Source: Planctomycetota bacterium | GTDB taxonomy: Bacteria > Planctomycetota > B15-G4 > JADJEK01 | Length of the DNA stretch: 6,026 nt | Assembly (NCBI GenBank): GCA_016795255.1 | Contig: JAEUIB010000265.1 | Location: 1 to 6,026 of the forward strand | Direction of reading: 5' to 3' | Part shown: in pieces, positions 1 through 4,586 of the stretch | Numbering within the stretch: position 1 is the first letter of the stretch | How the letters are laid out: the number at the start of each line of letters is the position of its first letter | Translations under genes and position numbers: made by a program | Notes under the pieces: model-generated | Databases searched by the model: none | Told to the model about the DNA's origin: nothing | The model's input: the letters and a program-made list of their open reading frames with translations, nothing else

Positions 1-497
1 CGATGGCGCGCATCCGCGCCGACGTGCCGCAAGCGGCGCTGCTGGTCGCCGGCTCCGGCGGTGACGCGTACGAGAACCGCATGATCGAGCTCGCGCACGA
101 ACTCGGGATCGGCGACGCGATCGTGACGACCGGCTGGCTGAGCCAGGCCGACATGGACGAGGCGTACGCGGCGAGCGACGTGATCTGCACGCCGTCGCTG
201 ATCTTCGAATCGTTCGGTCTGATCAACGCCGAAGGCATGCTGCGCGGCAAGCCGGCGGTCACGTCGTACTTCGGCGGACCGAAGAACGTCGTCGAGCACG
301 GCGTGTCCGGATTCCACGTCAACCCGATGCAAGTCGACGCGTTGGTCGCCGCGCTGACGCCGTTGCTGAAGGACGACGCGTTGCGCGAGCGCATGGGCTC
401 GCAAGCGCGCCAGCGCGTGACGACCGAGTTCGCGCTGGCGACGCAGGCCGCGCGCGTCGAGCAGCTCTACGCGCAGTTGGTCGGAGCCACGTCGTGA
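1..497 (+). CDS. Glycosyltransferase family 4 (GT-B fold), C-terminal part, 5'-truncated by window
   Basis: Retaining GT-B glycosyltransferase that would transfer a sugar from a nucleotide-sugar donor to a growing, probably lipid-linked, glycan at the cytoplasmic membrane face. Only the C-terminal donor-binding domain is present. Counting from the Met at position 3, residues 10-20 (AALLVAGSGG) form the first Rossmann strand and loop of that domain. Residues 40-63 (TTGWLSQADMDEAYAASDV) match the usual 'G-x-L-x-x-x-D-L-x-x-x-Y-x-x-A-D' stretch. E69-SFGLINA-E77 is the EX7E donor-binding motif, followed by GKPAVTS and EHGVSGFHV. A full family member is about 350-420 residues, so roughly half lies upstream of the window. 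The ATG at position 3 is probably internal, not the true start. The stop TGA (495-497) overlaps the next gene's GTG, implying translational coupling. Donor and acceptor cannot be told from this part. Confidence 0.9.
   Translation, partial: MARIRADVPQAALLVAGSGGDAYENRMIELAHELGIGDAIVTTGWLSQADMDEAYAASDVICTPSLIFESFGLINAEGMLRGKPAVTSYFGGPKNVVEHGVSGFHVNPMQVDALVAALTPLLKDDALRERMGSQARQRVTTEFALATQAARVEQLYAQLVGATS
483..486 (+). promoter_or_regulatory. Shine-Dalgarno (GGAG) for the GNAT gene
   Basis: GGAG lies 7 nt upstream of the GTG at 494. It sits inside the last codons of the glycosyltransferase and supports the GTG that overlaps the TGA stop (shared GTGA, 494-497) as the real start. Confidence 0.55.
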
Positions 498-1621
498 GCG
501 AGTCGTTCACGCAACGGACCGGCGGCCTCTCGGTACGCACCGCCGGCAAGGCGGACGCCGATCGCTTGATCGGGCTGTTCAACGAGGCGTTCCGCAAGTC
601 GAAGGACGCGCGCACCGCGCATTGGAAGTACTTCGACTCGCCGCACGGCGTGTCGACGACGTTGCTCGCCGAGGGCCCGCAGGGCGAGCCGGCCGGCGCG
701 TACTCGTACGTCTATCGCCGGTTCACGTGGCGCGGCGCGCCGGTCGAGATCGCGCAGGCGTCCGACGCGATGGTCCATCCGTCGTTCCGCAAGCGCGGCA
801 TCTTCACCGGGCTCGACGACCTGTGCGCCGAGACGGCCGGCCAGCGCGGCGTGCCGGCGTGCTTCGCGACCGCGGGGCGCCAGAGCCATCACGGCTTCCT
901 GAAGAACGGCTGGCGCGAGATCGGTCCGTACCGCACGTGGCTCGCGGTGTTCGACGTGAAGCGCTCGCTGGCGCGCCGCTTCGGCGGCGCCGCGGGCGTG
1001 CTGGCGCCGTTCGTCGGGCCGGCGCTCGCGATGCTCGGCAAGCGTCCGAAGTTCGACCTCGGTTCCCACGTCGCGCAGCCGATCCCGCGCTTCGACGAGC
1101 GCGTGACCCGATTGTTCGAGTCGACGAAGGCCCGCCTGCCGTTGATCGGCGTTCGCGACGCCGCGTGGCTCAATTGGCGGTACGTCGACACTCCGACCCG
1201 CAAGCACCGCGCGACGGCGATCCTGCGCGGCGATGCGCTCGTCGGCTACGTGGTGACGGAGGACGGCGCCGACAACGGCTACGTCGTCGATCTGCTCGGC
1301 CTCGACGAAGCGGCCGAGGACGCCTCGCTGCGGGCGGGGCTCGCCGAACTGCGGGGGCGCGGCCTGCCGCTCGCGTACGTCCAGGCCCCGCGCTGCCCGC
1401 CGCTCGAGCGGTTGTTCGCGCGCAACGGCCTGTTCCCGCACCCGAAGCGCCAGCCGTTCCGCTTCGTCACGCCGTTCATCGTCCGCACGTTCCCGACCCC
1501 GCCGTCGTTCCGCGTTCCCGCCGCCGACGTCCTGCTCGACCCGGCGTCGTGGTACATCCTGGACGGAGACCGCGACGTCGAGCACATGTCGCCGGAAGCC
1601 CCGCGAGGAGAGTCCCGATGA
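494..1621 (+). CDS. GNAT-family acyltransferase with two GNAT-like halves, polysaccharide-locus type
   Basis: Predicted cytosolic acyl-CoA-dependent N-acyltransferase of 375 aa, starting at GTG 494. The N-terminal half carries the GNAT fold: the AHWKYFDSPHG segment (42-52), which resembles the WKY-x-x-x-P stretch of large polysaccharide-associated GNATs; a central strand ending in SDAMVHPS (90-97); and acyl-CoA pyrophosphate loop RKRGIF (99-104), matching R/Q-x-x-G-x-G/A. A conserved-looking KNGW follows (137-140). The second half (about 215-330) has its own LNWRYVDTP (226-234) and an AILRGDALVGYVV strand pair, suggesting a degenerate second GNAT unit. The C-terminus ends with WYILDGDRD (353-361), a tail I associate with this type of protein. 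No signal peptide or membrane segment is seen. It sits between a glycosyltransferase and a NodB-type deacetylase with 4-nt overlaps on both sides, so an amino-sugar acceptor is likely but unproven. The exact substrate is unknown. Confidence 0.82.
   Translation: MSESFTQRTGGLSVRTAGKADADRLIGLFNEAFRKSKDARTAHWKYFDSPHGVSTTLLAEGPQGEPAGAYSYVYRRFTWRGAPVEIAQASDAMVHPSFRKRGIFTGLDDLCAETAGQRGVPACFATAGRQSHHGFLKNGWREIGPYRTWLAVFDVKRSLARRFGGAAGVLAPFVGPALAMLGKRPKFDLGSHVAQPIPRFDERVTRLFESTKARLPLIGVRDAAWLNWRYVDTPTRKHRATAILRGDALVGYVVTEDGADNGYVVDLLGLDEAAEDASLRAGLAELRGRGLPLAYVQAPRCPPLERLFARNGLFPHPKRQPFRFVTPFIVRTFPTPPSFRVPAADVLLDPASWYILDGDRDVEHMSPEAPRGESR
1606..1610 (+). promoter_or_regulatory. Shine-Dalgarno (AGGAG) for the deacetylase gene
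   Basis: A strong AGGAG, within GAGGAGAG, lies 7 nt before ATG 1618 inside the last codons of the GNAT gene. It fixes the deacetylase start at the ATGA overlap and suggests efficient initiation beyond simple coupling. Confidence 0.65.
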
Positions 1622-2697
1622 GCCTGGCCCGCGCGAAGAACTCGATGAAGAAGGGCCTGCGCCGCGTGTTCGCGACGCTGAACGGGCTCGGCCTCGGCCT
1701 GCTCTTGCGCAAGCTCGGCTGCGCGCGCGGCGGCGGCATCGTCATGACGCACTGCGTCGGCCACGTTCCCGAGACGGCCTACCTGCCGAGCGACATGAAG
1801 ACGTCGTGCGAGAAGGTCGACGCGCTGCTGCGCGCGCTGAAGCGCCGCGGGGTCAAGGTCGTCGCGGTCCGCGATCTGGTCGCCGCGCTCGATCGCGGCG
1901 AAGACGCGCGCGACCTGCTCGCGTTCACGATGGACGACGGCTACCGCGACAACTACACGCAGGCGCTGCCGCTGCTGTCGCGCCACGGCGCGAGCGGCAC
2001 GGTGTTCGTCGAGACCGAGGTCGTCGGCTCGCGGACGCCGTCGTGGATGCATCGCTACTTCTTCATCTGCGCGAAGCGCGGCGAAACGTTCTTCGCCGAC
2101 GAGTACGCGCGGCGCACCGGCGAGGAGGCGATTCGCGCGAAGCTGCAACGCGCGAAGGGCGGGACGTCGGACCTCGGTGCGCGGTACGACCTGAAGCGCG
2201 TGCTGAAGTACGACGCCGATCCGCAGGACCGCGATCGCGTCACGCGCGCGATCCTCGAATCGATCGGCGGCGACGACCGCTCGATCGCGAGCGCGTACCT
2301 GACGTGGGACGAGGTCGCGGCGCTCGACGCCGCCGGCGTCGAGATCGGTGCGCACACGCTGCATCACGAGATCCTGTCGCGGCTCGACCGCGGCGGCGTC
2401 GAGCGCGAGATCGTCGGCTCGACGCGCGCGATCGCCGAGCGCGTGAAGCACCCGGTGGTCACGTTCGCGTACCCGTTCGGCCGGCGCTGGGACTACAACG
2501 ACGACTGCTTCGACGTGCTGCGCGGGCTCGGCTACACGTCGGCGTGCGCGGCGATCGACGGCACCAACGAGCCGTCGACGGACCGGCTGCAGTTGAAGCG
2601 ACTGCCGCTGAACGACGACATCCCGATCGAGGACGTGCTGGCGGAGATCGACGGGACGTTCCCGCTGGTGCGGAAACTGTTCCGCGTCCAGATATGA
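1618..2697 (+). CDS. Polysaccharide deacetylase, NodB homology domain (carbohydrate esterase 4)
   Basis: Metal-dependent N-deacetylase (CE4/PF01522 type), 359 aa, expected to remove acetyl groups from amino sugars of a surface glycan or its lipid-linked precursor. Visible motifs: an early IVMTHCVGH strand (41-49); motif 1 FTMDDGY (103-109) with catalytic/metal Asp D106-D107; motif 2 HTLHH (246-250) with metal ligands H246 and H250; motif 3 FAYPFGRRW (283-291). All catalytic hallmarks are kept, with Met replacing the usual Phe of TFDDG. The D-to-H spacing (about 140 residues) is much longer than in compact CE4 enzymes. The extra part (about 142-225) is charged and helical-looking and leads into YLTWDEVAALDAAGVEIGAH. 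The N-terminus is basic (ARAKNSMKKGLRR) with a short hydrophobic patch (19-30) and lacks a clear cleavage site. A cytoplasmic or membrane-associated location therefore seems more likely than secretion. It starts at ATG 1618 with AGGAG 7 nt upstream. It overlaps both neighbours by 4 nt. Confidence 0.9.
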   Translation: MSLARAKNSMKKGLRRVFATLNGLGLGLLLRKLGCARGGGIVMTHCVGHVPETAYLPSDMKTSCEKVDALLRALKRRGVKVVAVRDLVAALDRGEDARDLLAFTMDDGYRDNYTQALPLLSRHGASGTVFVETEVVGSRTPSWMHRYFFICAKRGETFFADEYARRTGEEAIRAKLQRAKGGTSDLGARYDLKRVLKYDADPQDRDRVTRAILESIGGDDRSIASAYLTWDEVAALDAAGVEIGAHTLHHEILSRLDRGGVEREIVGSTRAIAERVKHPVVTFAYPFGRRWDYNDDCFDVLRGLGYTSACAAIDGTNEPSTDRLQLKRLPLNDDIPIEDVLAEIDGTFPLVRKLFRVQI

Positions 2698-3779
2698 ACG
2701 CCGGGCAGGAACTCGGGCTGCTCGGCGCCGGCGTCGCGTTCGTCGCGGCCCTTTGCATCGTGCCCATCGCGCGCTTCGTCGCGCTGAAGTTCGACGTCGT
2801 CGACAAGCCCGGCGGACGCAAGACGCAGCGCGCGCCCGTTCCGCTGCTCGGCGGCGTCGCGGTCGCGCTGGCGGCCGTCGTCGGCGTGTTCGTCGCGCGC
2901 GCCGTGGGCGCGAACGGTGCCGCCGTCGCGTTCGGCGGGTTCGAGCGCGTGCTCGCGGTCACCGCGATCGTGTTCCTGGTCGGTCTGGTCGACGACGTGT
3001 TCAAGGACCGCATCGGTCCGTTACCGAAGTTCCTCGCGCAGTTCGCGGCCGTCGTGATCCTGTTCCACGAATCGTTCGTCCGCGCGGCGACGTTCGACGC
3101 GCGCACCGGCGACGTGCTGTACCTCGTCGCGATCACGCTGTGGTTCCTGACGGTCGTCAACGCGGTCAACTTCGTCGACAACATGAACGGGCTGTGCGCC
3201 GGACTGGCGACGGCGTCGCTGCTCGTCGGCCTGTTCGGGCTCGGCAGCGCGGAAGCGCGGACCGCGCTGTGCGCCGGAGCACTGGGCGGCGCGCTGCTCG
3301 GCTTCCTGCCGTTCAACTTCCCGAAGGCGCGCATCTACCTCGGCGACGCGGGTTCGCACCTCGCGGGGTTCGCGCTCGCCTACCTGTCGATCACGTTCAC
3401 CGAGGGGTTCTTGTCGGGCTCGGAGTCGACGCTCGGACTCCACGGGTTCGTGCCGGCCGCGCTGTTGCTCGGGCTGCCGTTGTTCGACCTGCTGTTCTCC
3501 GTCGTCCGTCGCTGGCGGGAACGGCGGCCGCTGTTCCATGGCGACAACCGTCACCTGTCGCATCGGCTCGTCGGGGCGGGGCTCGACCCGGTCGCGGCGG
3601 TGTTGCTGTTGTGGGGCGTCCACCTGATGCTCGCGGCCGCGGCGGTCGTCACTCTGCCGCAGGACGCGATCGGCCGATTCACGTCGTTGTTCGTCATCCT
3701 GATCGTTCTGGCCGTGGGATCGGCGTGGCTCGTGCGCGCCGATGCGCGACGCCGCGGAACGATCTCACCATCCGTTTGA
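2694..3779 (+). CDS. WecA/TagO/MraY-family polyprenyl-phosphate sugar-1-phosphate transferase
   Basis: Integral membrane enzyme of 361 aa that would start glycan assembly by moving a HexNAc-1-phosphate from a UDP-sugar to undecaprenyl (polyprenyl) phosphate. About 10-11 hydrophobic segments span residues 8-30, 51-71, 87-99, 113-125, 141-160, 170-207 (two), 222-236, 250-272, 299-320 and 331-347. Family landmarks in order: GGRKTQRAPVPLLGG (40-54); VGLVDD with D100-D101; the NAVNFVDNMNGL block (156-167) with D162; IYLGDAGS with D218; and the cytoplasmic loop GDNRHLSHRL (283-292), equivalent to the His-rich motif. Compared with the common DGIDGL or DNMDGL form, the second Asp is N165, and the HxHH-like motif reads HLSH. 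Length is normal for WecA/TagO-type enzymes. ATG 2694 overlaps the deacetylase stop (ATGA). There is no good Shine-Dalgarno, so coupling to the upstream gene probably drives translation. The neighbours favour a WecA-like role over peptidoglycan MraY. The precise sugar is not determinable. Confidence 0.9.
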   Translation: MNAGQELGLLGAGVAFVAALCIVPIARFVALKFDVVDKPGGRKTQRAPVPLLGGVAVALAAVVGVFVARAVGANGAAVAFGGFERVLAVTAIVFLVGLVDDVFKDRIGPLPKFLAQFAAVVILFHESFVRAATFDARTGDVLYLVAITLWFLTVVNAVNFVDNMNGLCAGLATASLLVGLFGLGSAEARTALCAGALGGALLGFLPFNFPKARIYLGDAGSHLAGFALAYLSITFTEGFLSGSESTLGLHGFVPAALLLGLPLFDLLFSVVRRWRERRPLFHGDNRHLSHRLVGAGLDPVAAVLLLWGVHLMLAAAAVVTLPQDAIGRFTSLFVILIVLAVGSAWLVRADARRRGTISPSV

Positions 3780-3803
3780 CCCGATCCAACCGAGGGATAT
3801 CCT
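3776..3803 (+). promoter_or_regulatory. Possible sigma70-like promoter for the methyltransferase gene
   Basis: TTGACC (3776-3781, 5 of 6 to TTGACA) and TATCCT (3798-3803, 4 of 6 to TATAAT) are separated by 16 nt. The -35 box overlaps the stop codon of the upstream transferase. The pair lies in the only + strand intergenic gap, which is locally less GC-rich than its surroundings. A start about 6-7 nt after the -10 box falls at 3809-3810, next to the GTG start, so the transcript could be leaderless or nearly so. Such matches can arise by chance and the group's promoter consensus is unknown. Confidence 0.35.
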
Positions 3804-3804
3804 C
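3792..3804 (+). promoter_or_regulatory. Distant Shine-Dalgarno-like GAGGG within a short hairpin
   Basis: GAGGG (3792-3796) is the only Shine-Dalgarno-like sequence before GTG 3810, but its 13-nt spacing is long. GAGG (3792-3795) can pair with CCTC (3801-3804) across a 5-nt loop, and GGATATCC (3795-3802) is a perfect 8-bp palindrome. The stem could mask the ribosome site on a readthrough operon transcript, or the palindrome could be a protein site overlapping the putative -10 box. With only 4 bp the evidence is weak. Confidence 0.25.
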
Positions 3805-3809
3805 CGACC

Positions 3810-4547
3810 GTGGACCCCCGCGAATTCGCCATCCAATACGAGATCGAAGAGACCCACTGGTGGTTCAAGGCCAGGCGGCGCCTCGTGCGCCGGTTCGCCG
3901 AGGAACAGCGGGCTCGCCTCGGCCGCCCGTTGCGCATCCTCGACGTCGCTTGCGCGACCGCGATGTCGTTCCGCTTCCTCGGTGATCTCGGGTCGATCCG
4001 CGGCCTCGACATCTCGAAGGAGACGATCCACTTCGCGAAGCAGCGCGGCATCGACCGGATCGTCCGCGGGGACGCGCAGAAGATGCCGTTCCAGGACGGG
4101 TCGTTCGACCTCGTGCTCGCGCTCGACGCGTTCGAGCACTTCCCCGACGACGTCGCGTCGATGAAGGAAGTCTCGCGCGTGCTCGGGAAGGGCGGCGCGC
4201 TGGTCTGCACGGTCCCGGCCTACATGGCGCTGTGGAGTCCGCACGACGACGCGTTCCATCACCTGCGCCGGTACACGCGCGGCGAATTGACGTCGAAGCT
4301 GAAGTCGAACCTGAAGATCGAGCGTTGCTCGTACTACTCGTTCTTCCTCGCGCCGCCGCTGTACGTGTTCCGCAAGTTGCGCGCGCTGCTCGGCAAGGGC
4401 GAGGCACCGCGGTCGGACTTCACGGTGCCGATCCCGGCGTTCGTCGAATGGGGGCTCGCGACGCTGATGCGGATCGAGGCGTGGATGCTGCGCTTCGTGT
4501 CGCTGCCGTTCGGCGCGTCGTTGATCTGCGTGTCGCGTCGGGTCTGA
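3810..4547 (+). CDS. Class I SAM-dependent methyltransferase (Methyltransf_11 type) with atypical motif I
   Basis: Cytosolic small-molecule or glycan methyltransferase of 245 aa. The N-terminal EETHWWFKARRR (13-24) is typical of a methyltransferase family often found in polysaccharide loci. Rossmann elements follow: motif I at 43-52 (ILDVACATAM), acidic end of strand 2 in GLDIS (D67), motif II-like GDAQKMPFQDGSFDLV (88-102), LDAFEHF (105-111), and motif III-like RVLGKGGALVCTVPAY (123-138). Then come LWSPHD and HLRRYTRGEL (151-160), which fit the same family, and a C-terminal LPFGASLICVSRRV (232-245) like its usual 'LPxGxSL' ending. Motif I is odd: D45-V-A-C-A-T-A has Ala at all three normal Gly positions. 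GTG 3810 is chosen because the EETHWWF segment must be included, the next Met is residue 52, and the upstream stop (3777-3779) is in the same frame. It follows the membrane transferase after 30 nt and may have its own promoter. The substrate is unknown. Confidence 0.85.
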   Translation: MDPREFAIQYEIEETHWWFKARRRLVRRFAEEQRARLGRPLRILDVACATAMSFRFLGDLGSIRGLDISKETIHFAKQRGIDRIVRGDAQKMPFQDGSFDLVLALDAFEHFPDDVASMKEVSRVLGKGGALVCTVPAYMALWSPHDDAFHHLRRYTRGELTSKLKSNLKIERCSYYSFFLAPPLYVFRKLRALLGKGEAPRSDFTVPIPAFVEWGLATLMRIEAWMLRFVSLPFGASLICVSRRV

Positions 4548-4586
4548 CGACGCCGCGCGGGCACGGTCCCACGAGATCACGGCCCG

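Noticed and set aside
467..1585. Long minus-strand open frame (372 codons) opposite the GNAT gene
   Set aside because: Extremely Arg/Ala/Glu-rich with no domain pattern. It is a typical antisense shadow in GC-rich DNA, and the + strand frame has clear GNAT motifs.
622..1617. Upstream extension of the deacetylase frame, which would give a 691-aa protein
   Set aside because: The segment is Arg-rich nonsense overlapping the GNAT gene. The ATG at 1618 has a strong AGGAG and an ATGA overlap.
1279..2451. Long minus-strand open frame (390 codons) opposite the GNAT and deacetylase genes
   Set aside because: Low-complexity Arg/Ala composition, and it crosses two real genes with complete motifs on the other strand.
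1806..2693. Upstream extension of the membrane transferase frame into the deacetylase gene
   Set aside because: Arg-rich, non-membrane composition. The hydrophobic protein begins at ATG 2694.
4548..4586. Possible bidirectional terminator in the convergent gap
   Set aside because: Only CGGGC (4558-4562) and GCCCG (4582-4586) pair, with a 19-nt loop and no T-tract on either side, so support is too weak.
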